From contig DAIDHR010000007.1 in NCBI GenBank assembly GCA_027459605.1, forward strand, positions 13,806-65,114: a stretch of DNA of 51,309 nt. Reading direction: 5' to 3'. The position numbers and the translations under genes were made by a program. Source of the stretch: Alphaproteobacteria bacterium. GTDB lineage: Bacteria > Pseudomonadota > Alphaproteobacteria > UBA9655. Of the stretch, positions 7,794 through 15,804 are shown piece after piece. The notes under the pieces were generated by a model, which made no database searches, was not told the origin of the DNA, and saw only the letters and a program-made list of their open reading frames with translations. Position 1 is the stretch's first letter. Every line of letters begins with the position of its first letter.

Positions 7794-8966
7794 TCATTTA
7801 CTGGTTTGTTGTCCCAACAGCTTTTCAGCAATTATTTGTGCTGCGCTGAACTTGGACTTACCTGAATCCGGGGCAGGGGCTGTGATAGTCTGATAGTTTT
7901 CAAGGACAGAGACTCGCCCTGCATTCAATTCGCTGTTAACATGAGCTTCGTGTATTTCATTCATGGCTCCGTTTTTATAAACAAGAACTGTCTTTGGAGG
8001 AAGAATATCAATGGCTTCTGAAATCATCGATGTGGAGTCTCCAGGAACGAGAAGAATCCCTCCTTCGGTGGCTTTTAAGGCTCCGGCAACTAGATCAAAA
8101 GAATTATAGGGAAGCACCCACTTTTTGTTTTCGGGAGTATTATGTTGAAAGTCGAAAACTTTTATAGTCTTTACCCCATTATCCTTAAGCCTTTTCTGAA
8201 AGATCTCTGTGATAGGGTCTGAGACACCATTCCGATGAACAGTAAGAACTTCATTTTTTGAAGTGTCATATTTACCAGTACGGGGACCATTTAGGACAAG
8301 AATGCAGGTATCCTTCGCATTTTTAGAAACATAATCAGCAAGTTTTATCGCATCATCCTTTGTAAAAAAATTTATATCTTTTGTAGGCGGAGGAGTTGGA
8401 GCATCGCCTCCTAAAATAACCCCCAAGTAAGTTTTGCAAGAGGGAAGTTCCTTGGGGCCCCATTCGGCATAAGCTTTATCGAGAGCATCCGCTTGACGAT
8501 TATGGGCAACGCCTGTTGTTTCAATAAGCTTGTTTCCGATAAGTTCAGGGTTTTGTTTAAGAGCGTGAGAAGGAAGGGCTATATAATCAACCTTTGATAA
8601 GACAGCTGGATCTTTATATCTTTCTAAGAACATATGGGAGGTAAGACAGATTAGTAGATTTTGAGGATGGGCTACCAAATCTTTGATACCATCTATACCG
8701 CCTTCTCCTGCTCCGATCACAAAGACCTTTTCTTTAGGAACATCTTTTTCGACTCCATCTTTTATTTCGTCTGAGAGAGCGGTTTTAATGTTGAGATCCT
8801 GAACTGTGGGCTTCTCCTTAGACATTTTCTCCAAGGCATCTGCAATTCCAAGAACTTGATTATGATCTCCTGCGTTATCGTGATTCGAGAGAAGATAAAC
8901 TTTGAGCGCATGGGCATTGTAAACGAACATAGATATAAATCCTAAATATATCAAAGGACGGTGCAT
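7794..8966 (-). CDS. Exported ELM1/DUF1022-like protein
   Basis: 390 residues. A Sec-type signal peptide is clear: positively charged start, hydrophobic core LIYLGFISMFVY and an NAHA cleavage site near residue 21; there is no twin-arginine. The mature part recalls the mitochondrial-fission ELM1 family (GT-B-like glycosyltransferase fold): GDHNQVLGIADAL near the N-terminus, LGVILGGDAP in the middle and LVPGDSTSMISEA near the C-terminus, compared with the family's TSDSVSMISEA. ELM1-like proteins are normally cytosolic, so an exported version is unusual. GAGGAG eight bases before the ATG supports the start. It splits tatB from tatC. Family assignment is by motif memory and moderately sure; function is unknown. 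Confidence 0.6.
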   Translation of the reverse strand: MHRPLIYLGFISMFVYNAHALKVYLLSNHDNAGDHNQVLGIADALEKMSKEKPTVQDLNIKTALSDEIKDGVEKDVPKEKVFVIGAGEGGIDGIKDLVAHPQNLLICLTSHMFLERYKDPAVLSKVDYIALPSHALKQNPELIGNKLIETTGVAHNRQADALDKAYAEWGPKELPSCKTYLGVILGGDAPTPPPTKDINFFTKDDAIKLADYVSKNAKDTCILVLNGPRTGKYDTSKNEVLTVHRNGVSDPITEIFQKRLKDNGVKTIKVFDFQHNTPENKKWVLPYNSFDLVAGALKATEGGILLVPGDSTSMISEAIDILPPKTVLVYKNGAMNEIHEAHVNSELNAGRVSVLENYQTITAPAPDSGKSKFSAAQIIAEKLLGQQTSK

Positions 8967-9031
8967 AAAATAATCTCCTCTTTAAAAGAATTTGATGAGA
9001 GGCTTACTGATTCTAAGCTCTACCTAAAAAC

Positions 9032-9253
9032 TTATAAATTGTTAAAATCTTTCTGGCGTTTAGCCTTGTTCTCTTCAACCTCTTTAATATGCTGAATGGC
9101 TTCAAACTCAGCCATGAATTCATATGAAAGGCGGCGAAGGGTTTGGAAAAAACGGCCAAATGTAAATAAAATTTTAGGTAAGTCCTTTGGGCCGATAATA
9201 ATAAAGGCAAGAAGGGTGATAAAAAGGACTTCCGCCCAGCCTGCAAAACTCAT
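9032..9253 (-). CDS. tatB: Sec-independent translocase subunit TatB
   Basis: 73 residues, short for TatB (often 100-170). One N-terminal span (about 3-21), then GPKDLPKILFTFGRFFQTLRR, the conserved hinge and amphipathic helix. It partners TatC in recognising folded Tat substrates. The shortened C-terminal helix is notable but the core is intact. Its ATG overlaps the tatA stop (ATGA). Confidence 0.9.
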   Translation of the reverse strand: MSFAGWAEVLFITLLAFIIIGPKDLPKILFTFGRFFQTLRRLSYEFMAEFEAIQHIKEVEENKAKRQKDFNNL

Positions 9254-9435
9254 GAATCACTCTCATGCTTTGAAGGGCCCGAGAGGGGATGGGATTTTTC
9301 TTCTCCATGGAGACCTTCCTTAAATGACTTCAATCCCTTAGCAAGATCGGCCATTATTGAAGGAAAGCGCTTAGCGCCAAAAATAAGGATGGCGGCAATA
9401 AGGACAAGGAGAATGTGACTTAAACTTAAACCCAT
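9250..9435 (-). CDS. tatA: Sec-independent translocase subunit TatA
   Basis: 61 residues. A single membrane helix (about 5-20) followed by FGAKRFPSIMADLAKGLKSFKEGL, the classic TatA amphipathic helix. It oligomerises to form the Tat passage. AAAGGAGT eight bases upstream of the ATG gives a strong ribosome binding site. It begins a tatA-tatB pair downstream of the M50 protease gene, with an 89-bp gap. Confidence 0.94.
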   Translation of the reverse strand: MGLSLSHILLVLIAAILIFGAKRFPSIMADLAKGLKSFKEGLHGEEKSHPLSGPSKHESDS

Positions 9436-9524
9436 AAAAAAGTACTCCTTTTATTTTAGACAACTGAAGAAACATTAAGTACTTTGCTTCCCCTATACTA
9501 ATTAGGGGCAGTATACAGTCTTTC

Positions 9525-10184
9525 TCACGATAATCCAGCTAAAAGTGAAATAAATTCTATGATCATTTTGATGGGGTGTAAGAACAACCACTGTAAAATA
9601 TTCACTCCAAGTAAGGGAGGAATTAAGATTAGCCCAAAAATAATGATAATTCCATAGGGCTCGAGGCGAGCGAGAGGAATGGCAAGAGAATCTGGTAATA
9701 ACCCAACCGCTACTCTTCCCCCATCTAAAGGGGGGATAGGAATCATGTTAATAACGGCAAGGGCGACGTTAATCCAAAGGGAAAGGGTTAACATTTGCTT
9801 GAAAAGAAAAGCAATTTCGGGAGTCAAAAAGACAAGGAAATGGAAGAGAAGAGCTGAGATAAAGGCAAGCAAGATATTTGTAGCGGGCCCAGCACCAGCA
9901 ACGTAAACGCTATCGCGTCTTGGGTGGCGCAATCGGGAAAAGTCGACGGGAACTGGCTTTGCATAACCAAATAAAACAGGTGATCCGACGAGGAGCAAAA
10001 ACCCAGGTAAAAGGATGGTTCCAATTGGATCTATGTGCCGAAAGGGATTTAAAGAAATTCGCCCCATGCGCTTTGCTGTATCATCGCCATAATGAAGAGC
10101 CGCATACCCATGGGCAGCTTCATGAAGGGTGATTGCTAAAAGGATGGGAATTCCATAAATAAAGATGCGAAGCAAGAGATCCAT
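9525..10184 (-). CDS. Site-2 protease family (M50) intramembrane metalloprotease
   Basis: 219 residues with about six membrane segments. The zinc motif HEAAH (residues 21-25, LHEAAHGYAALHYGD) and the second site NMIPIPPLDGGRV (NPxPPLDG-type; Asp is the third ligand) are both present, so it should be active. It lacks a PDZ domain, so it belongs to the small group of S2P proteases rather than RseP. Its ATG shares a base with the nagZ stop (TAATG). In many alphaproteobacteria scpA/scpB stand between nagZ and tatA; here this protease is in that place. Confidence 0.9.
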   Translation of the reverse strand: MDLLLRIFIYGIPILLAITLHEAAHGYAALHYGDDTAKRMGRISLNPFRHIDPIGTILLPGFLLLVGSPVLFGYAKPVPVDFSRLRHPRRDSVYVAGAGPATNILLAFISALLFHFLVFLTPEIAFLFKQMLTLSLWINVALAVINMIPIPPLDGGRVAVGLLPDSLAIPLARLEPYGIIIIFGLILIPPLLGVNILQWLFLHPIKMIIEFISLLAGLS

Positions 10185-11113
10185 TATATAGCCTCTTTAT
10201 GATAGGTTGCTGACAAAGGGGTGATTCTCTTCATAACTTCAATCATATCTTTCATTTTTCCCGAGCATTGGAGGACAGCGTCACAGCCAGCCTCAAGAGA
10301 TCTTTGGGCACGATCAGCAAGAGAACCCTTGAGGGCATGCATGTCTATATCGTCACTTATAAGGAAACCTTTAAAACCAATTTCGCGGCGAATGATTTCT
10401 TGAATAACCATACGAGATTGTGTTGCAGGATTCAGGGGATCAATGGCGGAATAAACAATATGGGCTGTCATGGCCCAGGGGCATTCGGCATTCGATTTAA
10501 AAGGGAAGAATTGATCTTTTAATTCTTCAAAAGAGAGGGGAACAATGGGTAACGCTTTATGGCTATCGCATGCTGCAGAACCATGGCCGGGTATATGTTT
10601 CATAACCGGAATGACTCCGCCTTCTTTCATTGCTTTAATAGCCATGGCTCCTAACTCTGCAACCATATGAGGATCTGAACTAAACGTTCTATCGCCCATA
10701 ATGGGATCAGCTCCCTTAATATGAAGATCTAAAACAGGGGCACAATTGACGGTGATGCCCATCTCTCTTAAATCTTCTGCAATATGAGAATAGGTCTCAT
10801 AGACCCTGTTTAAGGACTCTTCAAGGCTTTTTCCAACAAGTAGAGCACTTGCGGGAGGATGATACCAATGGGGTGAAGAAAGCCGCGCGACCCTTCCTCC
10901 TTCCTGATCAATAAGAATAGGAGGGGTTAGATGAATGAGAGTGGCTTTTAGCTCTTCAATCAAGGCTTTTAGTTGAGATTTATCCTGAATATTTCTTTTA
11001 AAAAGGATAAAGCCCAAGGGTTGACTTTCTTTAAAAAAAGTTTTTTCTTCCTCAGTTAGCCTCAGACCAGAGCAACCGAATATGACAGGAGAGGAAGAGT
11101 TAATGGATGACAA
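10184..11113 (-). CDS. nagZ: Beta-N-acetylhexosaminidase NagZ (GH3)
   Basis: 309 residues, the expected single-domain GH3 length. NagZ removes GlcNAc from recycled anhydromuropeptides in the cytoplasm. Visible motifs: LGFILFKRN, DQEGGRVARL, the substrate loop KHIPGHGSAACDSH (His-Asp catalytic dyad region) and FKGFLISDDIDMHAL (nucleophile Asp region). The start appears to be TTG at 11111-11113, lying inside the end of the SPOR gene with AAAGGTAGAG upstream; no suitable ATG exists before the conserved VIFGCSGLRL. Confidence 0.93.
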   Translation of the reverse strand: MSSINSSSPVIFGCSGLRLTEEEKTFFKESQPLGFILFKRNIQDKSQLKALIEELKATLIHLTPPILIDQEGGRVARLSSPHWYHPPASALLVGKSLEESLNRVYETYSHIAEDLREMGITVNCAPVLDLHIKGADPIMGDRTFSSDPHMVAELGAMAIKAMKEGGVIPVMKHIPGHGSAACDSHKALPIVPLSFEELKDQFFPFKSNAECPWAMTAHIVYSAIDPLNPATQSRMVIQEIIRREIGFKGFLISDDIDMHALKGSLADRAQRSLEAGCDAVLQCSGKMKDMIEVMKRITPLSATYHKEAI

Positions 11114-11885
11114 GACACTCTACCTTTCTCTCTTTGAGCCTGGAACAAGCTTTTTTTGCCTCCTCTTTACTTTCAAAAGGTCCTGTCCGTAATCGGTAAT
11201 AAATTCCTTGATCGGCTCCTAAATCGACTTTTTGAATCGTAGGTTCAAAGTTAGCCAGTATGTCTTTATGTTTTTTTGAAATACGCGACCATTCAGATTC
11301 CGCCAGATCAAAACTTTTTAAAGAAGCAAGCTGAATGAAGATGTTTCCTTTGACAACCTTCTTTTCGGAGATGGGTTTTTCCTCGGGCGTGTCATCAATC
11401 AAATCTTCTATAGAAGAAATAGGTTTGGCTGCCTCTTTCATTGGTTCTTCAGTTAGTGTTGGTTCTCCTGATTTGTCAAAATCCACATCATTGGGGGTAT
11501 ATTGTTCAACCATTTTGACCGAGGGCGACACGTCTTTAACTGGGACGAGGGGTGGTTCAGGATCAGGAAGAATATGTTCTACGGGAGGATTGTTCTGATC
11601 ACCACGGATGCGGCTGTATACCAGTTTATCTTGGTGCTTAACCCCAGGAATTCCTTGGTCTTGGGCTTTGACTTTATATGGGGTTTCATCTGCTCTGATA
11701 AGAGCTAATTCATTTGGATTATAAAAACTCCTCCGGGCGGGAGACATCAGATACCAAATCACAACAATAAGAGCGATAAGGATGATGATGAAGATTACAT
11801 ACTTTAAGGGGCTTGAGAAACGGAACCATCCATCTTTTTCAGGTTCTCTCCATAAACGGTCATCATCACCAGGTGAAAATGTCAT
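11100..11885 (-). CDS. SPOR-domain membrane protein
   Basis: 261 residues: cytoplasmic N-terminus, one membrane span (about 29-48, VIFIIILIALIVVIWYLM), a long acidic/proline linker and a C-terminal SPOR domain (about 178-258, IFIQLASLKSFDLAE...YYRLRTGPFESKEEAKKACSRL, shown here in parts). SPOR domains bind denuded glycan strands at the division septum. Its position between argS and nagZ is the standard alphaproteobacterial arrangement. Its ATG overlaps the argS stop (ATGA). Confidence 0.9.
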   Translation of the reverse strand: MTFSPGDDDRLWREPEKDGWFRFSSPLKYVIFIIILIALIVVIWYLMSPARRSFYNPNELALIRADETPYKVKAQDQGIPGVKHQDKLVYSRIRGDQNNPPVEHILPDPEPPLVPVKDVSPSVKMVEQYTPNDVDFDKSGEPTLTEEPMKEAAKPISSIEDLIDDTPEEKPISEKKVVKGNIFIQLASLKSFDLAESEWSRISKKHKDILANFEPTIQKVDLGADQGIYYRLRTGPFESKEEAKKACSRLKERKVECLVIH

Positions 11886-13627
11886 TCTCTCATCTCCTCC
11901 ACAGGGGTAACCCCAAATATTTGAAGTGCTGAAGCAATTACGTGAGCAAGACCTTGTATCATGGCCAATCTCGCTCGTGTTAGTTCACGATTTTGGGGAA
12001 GGATAAAGCGTAAAAGTGCATTTTCCTTTCCTTTATTCCATAGCATATGAAATTGTTGGGCAATTTCATAGAGATAATAACACAAACGATGGGGTTCGCG
12101 AGCAAGTGCAGCAATTTCGACTTGTCGGGGCCATCCCGCAAGGAGTTTAAGAAGTTTAAGTTCATCTTCATCTTTTAAAAGGTCAAAAGAGTTGGGAGGG
12201 GTCTTCTCCCAGTCTGGGAAAACATCGCGAGCGATGCGCATAACAGAATGGCAGCGAGCATGGGCATATTGAATATAAAAAACGGGGTTATCTCTTGTTT
12301 GCTCAAGAACCTTTTTAAAATCAAAGTCAAGATGAGCATCACTTTTCCGACTGATCATCATAAAACGAAAGGCATCTTTTCCTACTTTTTCGATGACGTC
12401 TTTTACCTCAATAAAGGTTCCGGCCCGTTTTGACATTTTAACGGGTTGCCCGTTTTCGGTAAAGTTAACAATTTGGCAAAGAATGACATCAAGGTGACCC
12501 TTTTCCTCAGTAATTGCTTTTACGGCAGAGGTGATCCGTTTTACAGTTCCTACATGATCAGCGCCCCATACATTAACCATTTGAGAATAACCTCGCCGGA
12601 ATTTATCATAATGATAAGCAATATCGCCTGCAAAGTAAGTCCAGGATCCATCAGACTTTTGAAGGGCTCGATCAGTATCATCCCCAAACTCGGTTGAGCG
12701 AAAGAGCAGCTGAAGACGAGGCTCCCAGTCCTCTATAATTTTACCTCGGGGAGGCTCAAGGACACCTTCATAAATCAACCCCCGCGCCTTTAGAGTTGCG
12801 AGGGCAACTTCAATGGCTCCTGAACGGTGCAATTCGGTCTCAGAGGTAAAAACTTCATGATATATGCCCATAAGGGCCAAGTCTTTGCGGATGATAGTCA
12901 TCATGGAGTTAACGGCAAATTCCCGGACTATTTCTAACCATTCCTTTTCAGGAGCGGAGAGCCATTTGGAGCCGTCTCGCTCAGCTAGGGCTTGACCAAC
13001 CTCTTTTAGATAGTCTCCTGGATAGTAACCTTCTGGAATGGGGCCGATCTTTTCCCCGAGAGCTTCCCTGTAGCGAAGGTAAGTCGATTTAGCAAGCTTT
13101 TCAGCTTGAGCTCCGGCATCATTGATATAAAATTCACGTAAGACGTTGTATCCGACCTTTTCTAAAAGGTTCGCAAGTACGTCAGCTACGACGGCTACAC
13201 GTCCGTGGCCTGCATGAATTGGGCCTGTTGGGTTCGTGGAAACGTATTCAAGATTAATTTTTTCTCCAAGGCCAATTCTTGAAGAACCATAGTCTTCTTT
13301 TTTTTCTAAAATGACAAAAAGCTGCTGATACCAAAAGTCATCCGTAAGTTTAAGGTTGATAAAGCCAGGACCCGCAACACTTACTTCTTCTAGGAAAGCA
13401 ACTTTTTCAAGTTCTTTTGCAATAAGCTCGCCGATCTCTCGAGGGTTTTTCCCAGCTTGTTTTGCGAGGACCATGGCAGCATTTGTTGCCAAGTCCCCAT
13501 GGGAAGGGTCTCGAGGTGGCTCGGTTGTGATTTTCTCAACGTCAAGGCCTTGGGGCAAGAGTTCCTTTTGTGTAAGAGACCCAACGGCTTTCAAAACCTC
13601 GTCCCGAAAGCTATGGAAAAAGTTCAT
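11882..13627 (-). CDS. argS: Arginyl-tRNA synthetase
   Basis: About 581 residues from the start I prefer (MNFFHSFRDEV at 13627, with GGTGA five bases upstream); the frame stays open to 13681 with another ATG. It is a class I synthetase that charges tRNA-Arg. The HIGH motif is GPIHAGHGR, the KMSK motif is VKMSKRAGTF, and the arginine-type anticodon-binding domain occupies the C-terminal third. It heads the long minus-strand block. The dgt gene that often precedes argS in related genomes is absent here; the next gene is the divergent erpA. Confidence 0.96.
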   Translation of the reverse strand: MNFFHSFRDEVLKAVGSLTQKELLPQGLDVEKITTEPPRDPSHGDLATNAAMVLAKQAGKNPREIGELIAKELEKVAFLEEVSVAGPGFINLKLTDDFWYQQLFVILEKKEDYGSSRIGLGEKINLEYVSTNPTGPIHAGHGRVAVVADVLANLLEKVGYNVLREFYINDAGAQAEKLAKSTYLRYREALGEKIGPIPEGYYPGDYLKEVGQALAERDGSKWLSAPEKEWLEIVREFAVNSMMTIIRKDLALMGIYHEVFTSETELHRSGAIEVALATLKARGLIYEGVLEPPRGKIIEDWEPRLQLLFRSTEFGDDTDRALQKSDGSWTYFAGDIAYHYDKFRRGYSQMVNVWGADHVGTVKRITSAVKAITEEKGHLDVILCQIVNFTENGQPVKMSKRAGTFIEVKDVIEKVGKDAFRFMMISRKSDAHLDFDFKKVLEQTRDNPVFYIQYAHARCHSVMRIARDVFPDWEKTPPNSFDLLKDEDELKLLKLLAGWPRQVEIAALAREPHRLCYYLYEIAQQFHMLWNKGKENALLRFILPQNRELTRARLAMIQGLAHVIASALQIFGVTPVEEMRE

Positions 13628-13809
13628 TTCTGTCACCATATGATAAATACTGTGCAACGGTTTTATCACAGATAGTTCCATTCGTCCAACAAGCTATCAT
13701 GAGGAAGGTGAATGCAGTATAATGAGTTGATTTAGGAATGAAAAATTCAGTAAAATGGGTACCTCAGGAGATACTCAAGTAGGGCGCCTAAACTTTAAAG
13801 GAATTACAA

Positions 13810-14139
13810 ATGTCGATTACTCTTACAGAAAATGCAGCTCAAAGGATTTTAACCCTAATAAATGAAGAAAAAGAGGCTTCTCTCTTGATGTTCCGTATTA
13901 TGGTTTCAGGTGGAGGGTGCTCTGGTTTTCAGTACAGTTTTCTTTTAGATGAAGTCGTGCATCAAGATGATCATGTTTTTGAAGACCAAGGGGTTAAAAT
14001 TGCTGTGGATGAGGCATCGTTGAGCCTTATTGAAGGATCTCAGATTGATTACGTTGAAGAATTGATTGGAGCTTCTTTTCAAATCAAAAACCCAAATGCC
14101 AGTTCAGCGTGCGGGTGTGGCAACTCATTTTCAATTTAA
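13810..14139 (+). CDS. erpA: Iron-sulfur cluster insertion protein ErpA/IscA-type
   Basis: 109 residues, an A-type Fe-S carrier. The three cluster-binding cysteines are present: GGGCSGFQYSF and the C-terminal ACGCGNSFSI. It delivers Fe-S clusters to apoproteins. It is transcribed divergently from argS, with 180 bp between the starts, and its last four bases overlap the convergent MFS gene. AAAGGAATTAC precedes the ATG. The erpA name rather than iscA rests on genomic neighbourhood (erpA-(dgt)-argS) and is less certain than the family. Confidence 0.92.
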   Translation: MSITLTENAAQRILTLINEEKEASLLMFRIMVSGGGCSGFQYSFLLDEVVHQDDHVFEDQGVKIAVDEASLSLIEGSQIDYVEELIGASFQIKNPNASSACGCGNSFSI

Positions 14140-15491
14140 GTAGAAGGCTTTGTTGTTTTTTCTTTCTCGTCAAGAACTTTAGCTCGATTATTCCAAGTGA
14201 GAGCAAAGAAAAAAGCGCCAATAAGAGCCGTTGAAATAAACAGCATAAACCCAATTTCCCACCCATAATTTTGCACGATGGCACCAAATCCAGCACCTGA
14301 GGCCAGGGCTGAGCCTATATAAGCAAAGCTGCCCGTAAAACCGGTACCAACACCAACGGCTCTCTTCGAAGCAAAGTCAGCCGTTGCGACGCCATTCAAT
14401 ACTTGAGATCCGTTTAGAAAGAAACCAGCAATCATGAGGGTTATTGTATCCAGAAATAGAGAATTTGGAGGAATCTTGAGGACGATAAAGAGTGAAATAG
14501 CAAGGCCAATTAAGCAAATTGTTCCGACGGGACCTCTCCGTCCCTTAAAAAACTTATCAGAAGCCCAACCGGCAGCAAGGCCACCCACAAGACAAGCAAT
14601 CTCAAATCCAACAAGTTGCATCCCTGCGATTATTAAAGTAACCCCTTTATACTCTTTTAAAAAAGTTGGAGCCCAAAAGAAGATGCCCATTCGAGGGATA
14701 TAAAGGCACATGTTTGCAAAAGCCATATACCACACAAGCTTATTGGCTAGGACGGTGGTGATGACTTCCCTCATGGTAATTCGCTCTTCATAAATATGTG
14801 AAACGTGGGAGACATCCCCTTTATATTCTTCAACGGGAGGGAGACCAACTTGCTTGGGTGTATCCCTAAGACGATTAAGCAAAAAGAAAGAAAGTCCTAT
14901 TGCAACAAAGGCAGGGATGACAAAGGCTGAACGCCAACCATAGTGTTCGATGAGAAATCCTCCAAGACCGAAAATAGCTACAGCTCCGATTTGGTGGGAT
15001 GAAGCCCAAAGAGCCCATTTTGATCCGAGTTCAGTTGGGCTAAACCAGTGGGTTATAAGGCGTGCACAAGGGGGCCATCCCATGGATTGAAACCATCCAT
15101 TGAGTCCCCACAAGCACGCGAAAAAGAAGAGACCTGATCCAAGCCCCATAAAAATACTAATGATAGCAGATATAAAAAGGCCAATGGACATGAAGTATCG
15201 GGCATCAGAGCGGTCACTAAAGTAGCCATTAATAAGCTTTCCAACCCCATAAACAATTAAAAAACTGGATGTTACCCACCCTATCTGAACCTTAGAGAAG
15301 TTGAACTCTTCGCTAATACCTGGGATTGTCATCGCAAAATTTTGGCGGACTAGATAAAATGCTGCATACCCAATAATGGTCGCATATAAAATACGCATTC
15401 GCCAATAAGAATAGCTTCCTTTTTCTGCAAAGAAGATTTTTTCAAAAGTTCCATTGACATTTCGAGTGATCGCTTTTGCGACTGTCGTCAT
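14136..15491 (-). CDS. MFS organophosphate:phosphate antiporter (UhpC/UhpT/GlpT-like)
   Basis: 451 residues with 12 predicted spans. The family signature is visible: YLVRQNFAMTIPGI in span 1, GKLINGYFSDRSDARYFM between spans 2 and 3, and GWFQSMGWPPCARLITHWF in span 5. Members exchange sugar phosphates or glycerol phosphate for phosphate, or act as sensors (UhpC). In intracellular bacteria such carriers import host phosphorylated sugars. I see no neighbouring two-component genes, so a transporter is more likely than a UhpC sensor. Exact substrate cannot be read. AAGGATGG precedes the start. Confidence 0.88.
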   Translation of the reverse strand: MTTVAKAITRNVNGTFEKIFFAEKGSYSYWRMRILYATIIGYAAFYLVRQNFAMTIPGISEEFNFSKVQIGWVTSSFLIVYGVGKLINGYFSDRSDARYFMSIGLFISAIISIFMGLGSGLFFFACLWGLNGWFQSMGWPPCARLITHWFSPTELGSKWALWASSHQIGAVAIFGLGGFLIEHYGWRSAFVIPAFVAIGLSFFLLNRLRDTPKQVGLPPVEEYKGDVSHVSHIYEERITMREVITTVLANKLVWYMAFANMCLYIPRMGIFFWAPTFLKEYKGVTLIIAGMQLVGFEIACLVGGLAAGWASDKFFKGRRGPVGTICLIGLAISLFIVLKIPPNSLFLDTITLMIAGFFLNGSQVLNGVATADFASKRAVGVGTGFTGSFAYIGSALASGAGFGAIVQNYGWEIGFMLFISTALIGAFFFALTWNNRAKVLDEKEKTTKPST

Positions 15492-15664
15492 TAAACCATC
15501 CTTATTTTATAAAAAACCGATGGCAAAGTTTAGACAAGAACTGGTAGAAAATTCAAAGGAATATTATCGTTTATTTTCAGCCAGATAATTAAAAAACAAA
15601 GGAACTGATTAGCTTAAGAGAGAATCGAGTTGAGCAATTGGCTTAAACAGTTTAATAGGGAGGC

Positions 15665-15723
15665 AGGAAGACAATGAGCTCTGGATAGCTACCCATCAAT
15701 AAATTGGGATATCAGCTCTTCCT
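15665..15723 (+). promoter_or_regulatory. Nested hairpin in the leader of the diguanylate cyclase gene
   Basis: AGGAAG (15665-15670) pairs with CTTCCT (15718-15723), GAGCT (15676-15680) with AGCTC (15714-15718, sharing one base with the outer arm), GGAT (15683-15686) with ATC at 15711-15713, and CCCA (15692-15695) with TGGG (15705-15708). This makes an interrupted stem about 60 nt long upstream of the gene. It does not fit the c-di-GMP riboswitch consensus as I know it. Function is unproven. Confidence 0.35.
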
Positions 15724-15789
15724 AAGGTCTTCATGATTAATCATCTGTTAATGTGCACATGGGATAATTCATGTAAAGGGGAATTCCAA

Positions 15790-15804
15790 ATGATTTGTCG
15801 TTAA
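15790..15804 (+). promoter_or_regulatory. Mini-ORF (four codons plus stop) abutting the cyclase start
   Basis: ATG ATT TGT CGT TAA is followed immediately by the ATG of the cyclase gene. The only good Shine-Dalgarno here, AAGGGG at 15776-15781, is eight bases before the mini-ORF ATG and about 23 before the cyclase ATG. Translation of the cyclase may therefore depend on re-initiation after this mini-ORF. Confidence 0.4.

Larger units (their letters stand above)
15492..15804. other. Intergenic region between the MFS gene and the diguanylate cyclase
   Basis: This 313-bp stretch separates two divergent genes and should hold both promoters. It contains a nested imperfect hairpin (15665-15723) and a five-codon mini-ORF (15790-15804), listed separately. 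No other gene is visible. Confidence 0.6.

Noticed and set aside
9013-9246. Open frame of 77 residues overlapping tatB
   Set aside because: It is another frame of tatB, which has the conserved TatB hinge and helix.
15492-15804. c-di-GMP riboswitch before the diguanylate cyclase
   Set aside because: The GEMM consensus segments are not present; only a generic hairpin is seen.
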